From: Acidobacteriota bacterium
Lineage (GTDB): Bacteria; Acidobacteriota; Terriglobia; Terriglobales; Acidobacteriaceae
Assembly: GCA_028873155.1 (NCBI GenBank)
Contig: JAGWML010000023.1
Coordinates: 1-21,740, forward strand
Reading direction: 5' to 3'
Length of the DNA stretch: 21,740 nt
In this document: positions 15,387 to 21,740 of the stretch, piece after piece
Numbering within the stretch: position 1 is the stretch's first letter
Layout of the letters: the number at the start of each line of letters is the position of its first letter
Translations under genes and position numbers: made by a program
Notes under the pieces: model-generated
What the model was told of the DNA's origin: nothing
The model's database searches: none
The model's input: the letters and a program-made list of their open reading frames with translations, nothing else

Positions 15387-16796
15387 TCAGGAAAAAAGCC
15401 TCATCAGACCGCGTGGCTTGAGATCGGGTTCAAGAAACACTTGTGATCGTCCAGCGGCCTCGCAAAGAGCTTCGGCGGCAAGGTGCCCGGAGCGCGCCGC
15501 GCTTTCCATCGTGGAGGGCCAGCCGGTTGCGACCCAGTCGCCGGCAAGAAAGCAGTTGGGCCACGGCGCGTCGTTCGCAGACGGGCGGGCGGCATCGATG
15601 CCTGGTGGCACGCCAAAGGTGGCGCGGACTTCCTTGATGAGCGCGGCCTTTTCGAGCGTGGCCGTGCGGACCGCGGGGAAGAATTCAGCAAGCTCGGCAA
15701 CGGCCTGATCGATCGCCTGTTTGCGCTCCAGCGCCGCAAAGCTGCGCGAGGCGCTGACGACAAGTTCGAGATAGCTCCCCTTCAGCTTGCGAAAGGGCTG
15801 CAGGCGGCCCTTGTTATACATCCAGTGAATCTCGCGATCGAGAAGCACGGCGTGATCGAGGTCAGTGATTTCGCGATCGAACCAGAGATGCACACTGCAG
15901 ATGGGCCAGTGAGTATGGCGGACAACCTGGCGAAGAAGTTTCTCTGCGCCGTCCGACGGCGGCATCTGCGGAATGAGTTTGGCGGTCGCTTCAAAGGGCA
16001 GCGCGAGCACAATTGAATCCGCTGCGATCAGGTCATCGCGCGTGCGCAACTCCCATTGGTGCTTTTCTTCATCCCATGTCGCCGATTCCACAATGGTGTT
16101 GAGCAGCACGCGGCCGCCGTGGCGAGCGATGTGAGGCTCGACGCCGGAGTAGAGATCACTCAAAGGCACGGTGCTCATGCCGAATGCGCCTGCCTGCGGC
16201 GAATCCATGAAGAGTCCGCGAATGACCATCGAAGCATAAGAAACACCGATCTCACTAATGTCAGAGTTGAGCGCGCTGGCGATGACGAGCCGCCAAAAGC
16301 GATCCATGGCGCCGCGACTCTGATGATGCCTGCGCAGCCAATCTCCGAGCGACTCATTGGGATCGTCCGCATGACCAAGCAGGATTGCGGTGAAAGCGCG
16401 CGTCAGAGAGAGCTTGTCTGCGAGGCTGAAGGCATGTGTGCTGAGGAGCCGTGGCAGTCCGTGCAGTGGAGCCGGCAGCGCGGATGAACCAAGGACCGAG
16501 CGTCGACCGCCGGGCTCAATCATTGTGAAGTCGGCTGTCCAGTGGATCTTGTCCGCAACACCGATTCGACGGTAGAAGCCGAGGAGGTTCGTGTAGGCGC
16601 CGATCAGCGCATGCTGGCAGTTGTCGATGACTTCGTTGACGCCGGGGTGCAGGTAGGACGATGCGCGCCCCCCCAGATAGCCGCGCCTCTCGATGAGTGT
16701 GACACGGAAACCTGCTTCTGCCAGCGAGCAGGCGGCAGACATGCCCGAGACTCCGCCGCCAAGGACTGCAACCGATTTGTGGACATGCTCAGACAT
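15387..16796 (-). CDS. hpnE: Hydroxysqualene dehydroxylase HpnE (squalene-associated FAD-dependent desaturase family)
   Basis: A 469-residue amine-oxidase-like flavoprotein. HpnE performs the last step of the three-enzyme squalene route, reducing hydroxysqualene to squalene. Visible: FAD dinucleotide-binding motif VLGGGVSGMSAA (11-22), the ERRGYLGGRASSY segment (36-49), and a C-terminal FLAGDWVATGWPSTMESAARSG, the second FAD contact typical of phytoene-desaturase-like enzymes. It is the last gene of the hopanoid operon, 24 bp after hpnD. No clear ribosome-binding sequence precedes the ATG, but starting later would remove the FAD motif. Confidence 0.93.
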   Translation of the reverse strand: MSEHVHKSVAVLGGGVSGMSAACSLAEAGFRVTLIERRGYLGGRASSYLHPGVNEVIDNCQHALIGAYTNLLGFYRRIGVADKIHWTADFTMIEPGGRRSVLGSSALPAPLHGLPRLLSTHAFSLADKLSLTRAFTAILLGHADDPNESLGDWLRRHHQSRGAMDRFWRLVIASALNSDISEIGVSYASMVIRGLFMDSPQAGAFGMSTVPLSDLYSGVEPHIARHGGRVLLNTIVESATWDEEKHQWELRTRDDLIAADSIVLALPFEATAKLIPQMPPSDGAEKLLRQVVRHTHWPICSVHLWFDREITDLDHAVLLDREIHWMYNKGRLQPFRKLKGSYLELVVSASRSFAALERKQAIDQAVAELAEFFPAVRTATLEKAALIKEVRATFGVPPGIDAARPSANDAPWPNCFLAGDWVATGWPSTMESAARSGHLAAEALCEAAGRSQVFLEPDLKPRGLMRLFS

Positions 16797-16820
16797 GAGT
16801 TGGGTTACCAGCGCTCCAGA

Positions 16821-17732
16821 TCAGCCAAAGATGCGGGCGGCCGTCATCCGCGCCAGGCCAACACAGAGGATGGTCAGCTTTTGACGGAGCGGCACGCTGG
16901 CGCGCTCTGAGAAAACATCGTAATTTGCGCGGCGAATACGGACCAGCAGCGCATGATAAATCGAGACGAGCACCCAGAGAGCCGGCCGGCTCTCGTGGTC
17001 GATGAGAGGCATCAACTGCTCGGCTGACTTGTAATAGCCTTCAGCCCGCTGCGCAATCTCGGCGAGCAGCGCTCTCTCGGCTGAGCTCGGCGGTGCACCG
17101 GCCTTCCGCGTCAGCAGCGACTCGGCGGAGATTCCATGCGCGGTGAGATCGGCAATCGGCAGATAAACGCGCCTGCGCTCGGCATCCTCGGCCACGTCGC
17201 GCAGGATGTTCGTCAGCTGGAATGCAATGCCGGTCTCCTCGGCGAGTTTCTCAGCACGCGGGTCTTTATAACCGAAGATATGAATGCAGACCAGGCCCAC
17301 AACCGATGCGACGAGGTAGCAATACCGATAGAGGTCGTCGAAGGTGGCGTAGGTATCAGGCGCGGCATCGGCGGTTGTCTTCAGGTCCATCGTAGTGCCG
17401 GCGACCAGTTCATCGAGCAGGTTGAGCGGAATTGAGAAGCGCTCGGTTGCGTCGCGAACGGCACGGAAGACCGGGTCCGACGAGTCGCCTCCATGACAAA
17501 CGCCGCGCCAATCGGCGAGCCAAGTCTCCAGCCTGCGCCTGCGCTCATCGCGCGAAAGAGATTCGTCGTCGGCCAGATCGTCTGCTTTGCGCATGAAGGC
17601 GTAGATGGCGCAGATGGCATTTTTGCGCGCGGGCGGCAACGCGATAAAGGCGTAATAGAAATTCTTCGCCTCACGCCTGGCAATGGCCCGGCAGACCGCG
17701 TAGGCCTGCTCCAATGTGGTGTCGTGCGTCAA
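16821..17732 (-). CDS. hpnD: Presqualene diphosphate synthase HpnD
   Basis: A 303-residue trans-isoprenyl diphosphate synthase (squalene/phytoene synthase family). It joins two farnesyl diphosphates into presqualene diphosphate. Both magnesium-binding aspartate motifs are present: DDLADDE (51-57) and NILRDVAED (175-183), along with KNFYYAFIALPP near the N terminus and RRRVYLP after the second motif. The start is a TTG that overlaps the hpnC stop (TTGA), indicating translational coupling. Order hpnC-hpnD-hpnE is the standard arrangement for this squalene pathway and separates it from a carotenoid phytoene synthase. Confidence 0.93.
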   Translation of the reverse strand: MTHDTTLEQAYAVCRAIARREAKNFYYAFIALPPARKNAICAIYAFMRKADDLADDESLSRDERRRRLETWLADWRGVCHGGDSSDPVFRAVRDATERFSIPLNLLDELVAGTTMDLKTTADAAPDTYATFDDLYRYCYLVASVVGLVCIHIFGYKDPRAEKLAEETGIAFQLTNILRDVAEDAERRRVYLPIADLTAHGISAESLLTRKAGAPPSSAERALLAEIAQRAEGYYKSAEQLMPLIDHESRPALWVLVSIYHALLVRIRRANYDVFSERASVPLRQKLTILCVGLARMTAARIFG

Positions 17733-18727
17733 GCCGTCTTCCCTGTGGCGTGGGCCCTGAGCCGGAAGGACGGCAGCAGTTTGCCGCTGACCGCACGCAG
17801 AACCAATGCGAACTTCGTGGACCTGGACAACGAAGGGCGCGCACGCAACACGTCGTAGTCCTGCTGCTCAATGGCGCGCAGAATGGCGAGGCCGCCGCGG
17901 CTGAAGAGATCCAGGTCAAGGGCGAGATCGCTGCCCACCATGCCGATGAGTGGCAACCCCTCTTCAAAGAGGCTGCGTGCGAAGTCAACTTCGTGCTTGA
18001 GCAGCGCCTTGAACTCCGGTGTCGCAATGCCATCGGCAATGGTCTGGTCGCAGGCGCCGAAGCGTTGCATGTCCTCCTGGGGAATGTACACACGATCCTT
18101 GGTCCAGTCGATGCGCACATCCTGCCAGAAGTTTGCCAGTTGCAACGCGGAGCAGGTCGCGTCGGAAAGCTTGAAGCGCTTCTCGTCGGCATAGCCGCAC
18201 ACGTACAGAACAAGCCTTCCGACCGGATTGGCTGAATAGCGGCAGTAGCCAAGCACGTCCTGCATGGTGCGGTAACGCGTGACGGTCTGGTCCTGACGAA
18301 AAGCGGTCAAAAGGTCGGAAAAGGGCTCTTTAGGAATGGAGCACGCGCGAATCGTTTCAACCAGCGCGACAAAGACCGGATGCTGTGCGCGGCCTTCATA
18401 GCAGGCGTCGAGTTCGCGCCCCCACCAGTCCAGCAACGCGAGCGAGGCATCGCGCTCGCCGACTTCGTCTCCCAGGTCATCCGATACGCGGCAGTACGCA
18501 TAGATCGCGTGGAAGTGAGGAATGAGCGCCTTGGGCAGGAACCATGTGGCCACATGAAAATTTTCGTAGTGCGATTCGGCCAGTTCCCTGCACCACATCC
18601 GCGCCTCCGCGAGGGACGGCGTAACCTGCGGCATGCGATAGGAAGCTGGAAGCGCCGCCCATCCGCGGGCCAGCAAGGCCTCCGTGGTCGTCGCTTCCGA
18701 TGCTGAATGCAGAGTTGCAGGGGTCAC
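17729..18727 (-). CDS. hpnC: Hydroxysqualene synthase HpnC
   Basis: A 332-residue squalene/phytoene-synthase family protein that converts presqualene diphosphate to hydroxysqualene. Motifs: SHYENFHVATWFLPK near the N terminus, first aspartate motif DDLGDE (83-88), and a modified second motif NFWQDVRIDWTKDRVYIP (from 199), the WQDVxxD form typical of HpnC rather than HpnD. The GTG start lies 14 bp after the dehydrogenase stop, with GAGG as a ribosome-binding sequence at that stop. Its stop overlaps hpnD. Confidence 0.93.
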   Translation of the reverse strand: MTPATLHSASEATTTEALLARGWAALPASYRMPQVTPSLAEARMWCRELAESHYENFHVATWFLPKALIPHFHAIYAYCRVSDDLGDEVGERDASLALLDWWGRELDACYEGRAQHPVFVALVETIRACSIPKEPFSDLLTAFRQDQTVTRYRTMQDVLGYCRYSANPVGRLVLYVCGYADEKRFKLSDATCSALQLANFWQDVRIDWTKDRVYIPQEDMQRFGACDQTIADGIATPEFKALLKHEVDFARSLFEEGLPLIGMVGSDLALDLDLFSRGGLAILRAIEQQDYDVLRARPSLSRSTKFALVLRAVSGKLLPSFRLRAHATGKTA

Positions 18728-18741
18728 AATCGGGGCCTCAT

Positions 18742-19983
18742 TCAGGGCACAATCGCCGTCTTGATTTCGCTGTTGCGGCTCATCAGCTTTTCGAAGACGC
18801 GGTTCAACTCGTAGAGATGCGCGTGGCCGGTAATGAACGCACTTGCCTGGAAGCGTCCTCCGGCGATGAGGTTGAGCGCCTCGCGACAGATAGCCGGCGT
18901 GTGGTGGAAGGTGGCGCGCAGCGTGATGTCGCTGTAGTGGATGCGGTTGGTGTCAAGATTGACTCGCGTGCCGACTGCGCAGCCACCGAAAAAGTTGACA
19001 GTGCCGCCCTTACGCACCATCTCGACAGCCTCTTCCCAGGCGTCAGGCAAGCCGACGGCTTCAATGGCAATATCAACGCCGCGATCATTCGGCGTGAGAG
19101 CGCGCGTGTCACGGATGGCCTTGCGAATCGTAGTGGCTTGCACAACATGCGTCGCGCCCAGCGCTCTGGCTGCGATGACCTGGCCATCATGCTTGACGAC
19201 GGCGATGACCTCACATCCCGCCAGCGCGGCAACGTGAACCATCATGAGCCCCAACGGGCCACCGCCTATGACGGCGACGGTGTCGCCGGGATGCGGATGC
19301 GAATCCTCGAAGCCATGGACGGCGCAGGCCAGTGGCTCGGTGAGCGCGGCATGCTCAAGCGGCACATGATCGGGAACAATCAATGTGTTTTTGGCAACGA
19401 TGCGCGCGGGGATGCGGATGAACTCGGCATAGGCGCCGTTGTTGAAGAGCAGATCATCGCAGAGGTTCTCCTGGTTGCGCTCGCAGAAGTAGCACCGGCC
19501 GCAAGGAGCGGAGTTGAGCGCCACTACGCGGTTGCCGGGAGCGAAGTCCGTGACGCCCGCGCCAGCCTCGACTACCGTGCCCGCCAGTTCGTGGCCAAAA
19601 AGCGCAGGGGGAACGATCATGCGGGCGTGATAGCCGCGGCGAAAGACCTTCAGATCGGTTCCACAGGTGAGCGCCGCGCCCACGCGAACAATGAGCTCGC
19701 CTGCCTCAGCTTTGGGCACCGGGACACTTTCAATGCGGATATCTTCGCGGCCATGAAGGACCGCGGCCTGCATGGTGGCGCGGCCGTGATAGAGCGCGGT
19801 TTCCACCGTTGCGCGACCATGAAAGAGCGCGCTCTCGACCGTTGCGCGGCCATGGTGGAGGGCTTCCTCCACTGTCGCGCGGCCATGTTCAAGCGCAGTT
19901 TCAACGGTGGCACGGCCATGCTCCACCACAGTCTCAACCGTGGAACGGCTGCGCTTGATTGCGTCCTTGACAGAGCGCGGCAT
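18742..19983 (-). CDS. Zinc-dependent medium-chain dehydrogenase with N-terminal 11-residue repeat array
   Basis: A 413-residue protein. Residues about 71-413 are a medium-chain (MDR) alcohol/polyol dehydrogenase: catalytic zinc ligands C107 (CGTD), H131-E132 (GHE) and E217; structural zinc cysteines C161, C164, C167, C175; and the NAD(P)-binding GGGPLG (240-245). The usual MDR start would be M71 (MQAAVLHGREDIRIE), but the frame runs 70 residues further upstream through tandem 11-residue units of the form HGRATVETALx. No ribosome-binding site precedes M71. The ATG at 19983 follows the upstream gene's stop by 7 bp with AGGGGGG before it, so I take it as the start; a TTG at 20022 is less likely. 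Substrate is unknown; the operon context suggests a hopanoid or isoprenoid aldehyde or alcohol (inference). Confidence 0.88.
   Translation of the reverse strand: MPRSVKDAIKRSRSTVETVVEHGRATVETALEHGRATVEEALHHGRATVESALFHGRATVETALYHGRATMQAAVLHGREDIRIESVPVPKAEAGELIVRVGAALTCGTDLKVFRRGYHARMIVPPALFGHELAGTVVEAGAGVTDFAPGNRVVALNSAPCGRCYFCERNQENLCDDLLFNNGAYAEFIRIPARIVAKNTLIVPDHVPLEHAALTEPLACAVHGFEDSHPHPGDTVAVIGGGPLGLMMVHVAALAGCEVIAVVKHDGQVIAARALGATHVVQATTIRKAIRDTRALTPNDRGVDIAIEAVGLPDAWEEAVEMVRKGGTVNFFGGCAVGTRVNLDTNRIHYSDITLRATFHHTPAICREALNLIAGGRFQASAFITGHAHLYELNRVFEKLMSRNSEIKTAIVP
19747..19953 (-). repeat. Tandem 33-bp coding repeat (11-residue units)
   Basis: Six His-Gly-Arg boxes occur at exactly 33-bp steps (their His codons begin, reading the minus strand, at 19920, 19887, 19854, 19821, 19788 and 19755), with a degenerate extra unit (RSRSTVETVVE) before them. 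Units read HGRATVETALE, HGRATVEEALH, HGRATVESALF, HGRATVETALY and HGRATMQAAVL; the sixth box, HGREDI, is already the first strand of the dehydrogenase. Codons differ between units mostly at third positions (for example Val as GTT, GTG, GTC, GTG), so the peptide is more conserved than the DNA. Confidence 0.93.
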
Positions 19984-19990
19984 GGCCCCC

Positions 19991-21121
19991 CTACTCTGCT
20001 CCTGCGCCGGGAACAGGCTCAATCATAATCTTCATGGAGTCTGCTTTGGGGTGCGAAGCTACTTCAATTGCGGGCACCGCGTCTTCAATGGAAAAACGGT
20101 GCGAGATGAGCTGCGTGAGATCGAACCCGTTGCGATAGCCACCGAAGATGAGTCCAGTGACCTCGTCAAGGATGGGAAAGGAAGACGAATAGGAACCAAT
20201 GAGCGTTTTTTCGTCGACGCAGACGGCGGCTGGATCAATCGTCACCTCGCCGTGCTGGGTCTGCGCAAAGAGCATTACCTTGCCACCGGGACGGGCGGCA
20301 TCCATGGCGGTGCGGATGAGCGCATTGCCACCGACAGCAAGAATGACAGCATCCGCTCCGCGGCCGTCGGTCTCCGCCAGAACGCGTTCGACGACGTCTT
20401 CAGTTCCCGGATGAATGGGATGTTTCAATCCAAAGCGCGCGGCGATGGCATGGCGCTCAGGGTAGAGATCGGAGGTGAGCACCTTGCCCGCAATGCGGCT
20501 GGCAAGTGCGGCGTGCATCAGTCCAATGGGCCCCTGGCCGATGATGAGCACAGTGTCGTCGGGGGCGAGATTGAGCAGCTTGACGCCTTTCATGACGGTA
20601 TTCAGCGGTTCGATGAAAGCCGCCTGCTCGAATGGGACGCCGTCCGGAATGCGCACGACGCCGCGGTTGTTGACGACGAAGTCCATCACTCGGATGTACT
20701 CGGCAAAGCCGCCGCCGGAGGGTTCAAAGCCAGCAGTGACGCCTGTCTTCTTGTAGAGCGGGCATTGCGCGGGCGTCTGCTTGCGGCAGTAGTAGCAGGT
20801 GCCACAGGGGACATGATGAAAGGTCATGACGCGCTCGCCAAGGCGATAGGAGGTGACGCCTTCCCCGACTGCGACGATTGTGCCAGCCATCTCATGGCCG
20901 AAGATGCGCGGCGCAGAATGAGAACCGCTGTGAATCTTTTTCAGATCGGTTCCGCAGACGCCGCAGGTCGCGATCTTGATGAGCAGCTCGCCGGGACCGA
21001 TGCGCGGAACAGGGACAGTCTCCACGCGCATATCATTGACGCCGCGATAGACAACGGCGCGCATGGTGGACGGAATTGCGGAATCAATGCGGCTTTCCAC
21101 GCCGGAAATTTGCGTAGCCAT
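19991..21121 (-). CDS. Zinc-dependent medium-chain dehydrogenase
   Basis: A 376-residue MDR dehydrogenase. Catalytic zinc ligands C56 (CGTD) and H76-E77 (GHE), structural zinc cysteines C106, C109, C112 and C120 (VPCGTCYYC...C), EPL at about 171-173, and the nucleotide-binding GQGPIG (195-200) are intact. It resembles sorbitol/threonine-type dehydrogenases in general form; the substrate is not identifiable. The first 19 residues precede the usual MDR start (MRAVVYRGVNDMRVE at 20), but AGGAAA before the ATG at 21121 supports the longer form. It lies 23 bp after the hpnG-like gene and 7 bp before the repeat-bearing paralogue, so it belongs to the hopanoid operon. The two dehydrogenases are related but clearly diverged. 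Confidence 0.9.
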   Translation of the reverse strand: MATQISGVESRIDSAIPSTMRAVVYRGVNDMRVETVPVPRIGPGELLIKIATCGVCGTDLKKIHSGSHSAPRIFGHEMAGTIVAVGEGVTSYRLGERVMTFHHVPCGTCYYCRKQTPAQCPLYKKTGVTAGFEPSGGGFAEYIRVMDFVVNNRGVVRIPDGVPFEQAAFIEPLNTVMKGVKLLNLAPDDTVLIIGQGPIGLMHAALASRIAGKVLTSDLYPERHAIAARFGLKHPIHPGTEDVVERVLAETDGRGADAVILAVGGNALIRTAMDAARPGGKVMLFAQTQHGEVTIDPAAVCVDEKTLIGSYSSSFPILDEVTGLIFGGYRNGFDLTQLISHRFSIEDAVPAIEVASHPKADSMKIMIEPVPGAGAE

Positions 21122-21144
21122 TCGGTTTCCTGGTTTGACCTCGT

Positions 21145-21740
21145 CTATTGGAGAAAGTCGCGGATCTTCTCCGCGATGCCTGTGGCGGCTTTCTTACTAT
21201 TTTCTCCCATATGCGCCAATGGCTGCCAGTACCAGGGGCGCAAAAGAGCATACAGAGTAAAGCGGGCGGTATGAAAGCGACCGTCATGTGCAAGGAACGG
21301 ATTCATGTCGGGGAGCCGTGCGTCGACTGCATCACTCACGCCTTTGATGGCGTAGAACGGGATGCCGCGCATGGCAGCCAGGCGGGCAACGGCTGCAGCT
21401 TCCATGTCGACGAGAGTGGCGTTGTAGGCGGAGGCAAGGCGGCGCTTTTCTTCCTGGCCAGCAATGACGGGGCTGGTGACGAGCCAGTGTTCGCCTGCCC
21501 CGGCGTCGCATTGGAAGCGTTCGCCGGTGCGGGCGTCGATGACTCCCGCGATGTTGTAGGCGTGGCCCGCGGAGCTTTGCGCGTTGAGCGCGCCGGCCCA
21601 GCCTACAGAAAAGACGAGATCAATTGGAGCCGATTCTTCGATCGCTGCGAAGGCGCGTGTGGCGGCGGCCTGCCCTGCTCCGGCACAGGCGGCGACGTAG
21701 AGGTTGTCGTCACGGTGGGACCATGTGTCGATACCATTGC
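21145..21740 (-). CDS. hpnG: Hopanoid-associated phosphorylase (nucleosidase family), 5' end outside window
   Basis: The frame is open from the window edge to a stop at 21145, giving 197 C-terminal residues. It belongs to the purine nucleoside phosphorylase/MTA nucleosidase superfamily: a VAACAGAGQAAATRA opening, FSVGWAGAL (the strand-glycine motif), VDMEAAAVARLA (the ribose-binding ME pair) and KGVSDAVD with the catalytic-type aspartate. HpnG removes adenine from adenosylhopane on the way to ribosylhopane and bacteriohopanetetrol. The assignment rests on this family plus linkage to hpnC-hpnD-hpnE; an ordinary futalosine or MTA nucleosidase is possible but less likely. It is the most upstream gene visible in the operon, so the promoter lies outside the window. 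Confidence 0.82.
   Translation of the reverse strand, partial: NGIDTWSHRDDNLYVAACAGAGQAAATRAFAAIEESAPIDLVFSVGWAGALNAQSSAGHAYNIAGVIDARTGERFQCDAGAGEHWLVTSPVIAGQEEKRRLASAYNATLVDMEAAAVARLAAMRGIPFYAIKGVSDAVDARLPDMNPFLAHDGRFHTARFTLYALLRPWYWQPLAHMGENSKKAATGIAEKIRDFLQ

Noticed and set aside
15375..15400. Hairpin plus AAAAAA as an intrinsic terminator between rhaB and hpnE
   Set aside because: On the plus strand the stem is followed by A, not T; on the minus strand the T-run comes before the stem. The order is wrong for both transcripts.
18700..20028. A 442-codon open frame on the plus strand opposite the repeat-bearing dehydrogenase and the start of hpnC
   Set aside because: It is the antisense of a clear MDR enzyme; the product has no family features and its repeats only mirror the 33-bp array on the other strand.
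19907..21274. A 455-codon open frame on the plus strand opposite the second dehydrogenase
   Set aside because: Shadow of a well-supported minus-strand gene in high-GC DNA; no recognisable domain and no sensible ribosome-binding site.

Overview
The window is high-GC chromosomal DNA, tightly packed with genes. The mix of genes (dnaX-ebfC-recR neighbourhood, a hpnC-hpnD-hpnE/hpnG hopanoid set, a fused aldolase/dehydrogenase for rhamnose, a nitrate/taurine-type ABC system with fused permease) suggests an Acidobacteriota soil bacterium, probably class Terriglobia. That placement is inferred from gene content and protein style, not from a marker-gene alignment. I saw no rRNA, tRNA, CRISPR array, insertion sequence or phage gene.

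Layout. (1) 1-3860, plus strand: DNA maintenance. dnaX (5' end outside the window), ebfC and recR, with a Tat-exported metallo-beta-lactamase-fold hydrolase inserted between ebfC and recR. (2) 3888-4259, minus strand: a stand-alone receiver-domain response regulator. (3) 4512-8766, plus strand: an ABC ATPase with a C-terminal AAA-associated domain, a permease with two membrane domains in one chain (4-base overlap), and a Gfo/Idh/MocA oxidoreductase. No binding-protein gene is present. (4) 8767-15379, plus strand: L-rhamnose catabolism. A 456-bp regulatory gap precedes L-rhamnose isomerase (rhaI). Next come a regulator joining an IclR-type DNA-binding domain to a periplasmic-binding-protein-like sugar sensor, a bifunctional rhamnulose-1-phosphate aldolase/short-chain dehydrogenase, and rhamnulokinase (rhaB). 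Together these would take L-rhamnose to L-rhamnulose, its 1-phosphate, then dihydroxyacetone phosphate plus L-lactaldehyde, which the dehydrogenase half could oxidise. (5) 15387-21740, minus strand: a hopanoid operon read right to left: hpnG-like phosphorylase (5' part outside the window), two zinc-dependent medium-chain dehydrogenases, hpnC, hpnD and hpnE. HpnC/D/E make squalene from farnesyl diphosphate; HpnG acts on the adenosylhopane side chain. Neither squalene-hopene cyclase nor hpnH is in the window.

Most notable points: the second dehydrogenase (18742-19983) carries an N-terminal array of 11-residue repeats (33-bp period) that runs directly into its catalytic domain; both dehydrogenases sit between hpnG and hpnCDE, making them candidates for the poorly defined side-chain reduction step; the rhamnose regulator has an unusual domain pairing; and the rhamnose intergenic regions contain inverted repeats, two of which share a common core and lie at predicted transcription starts.
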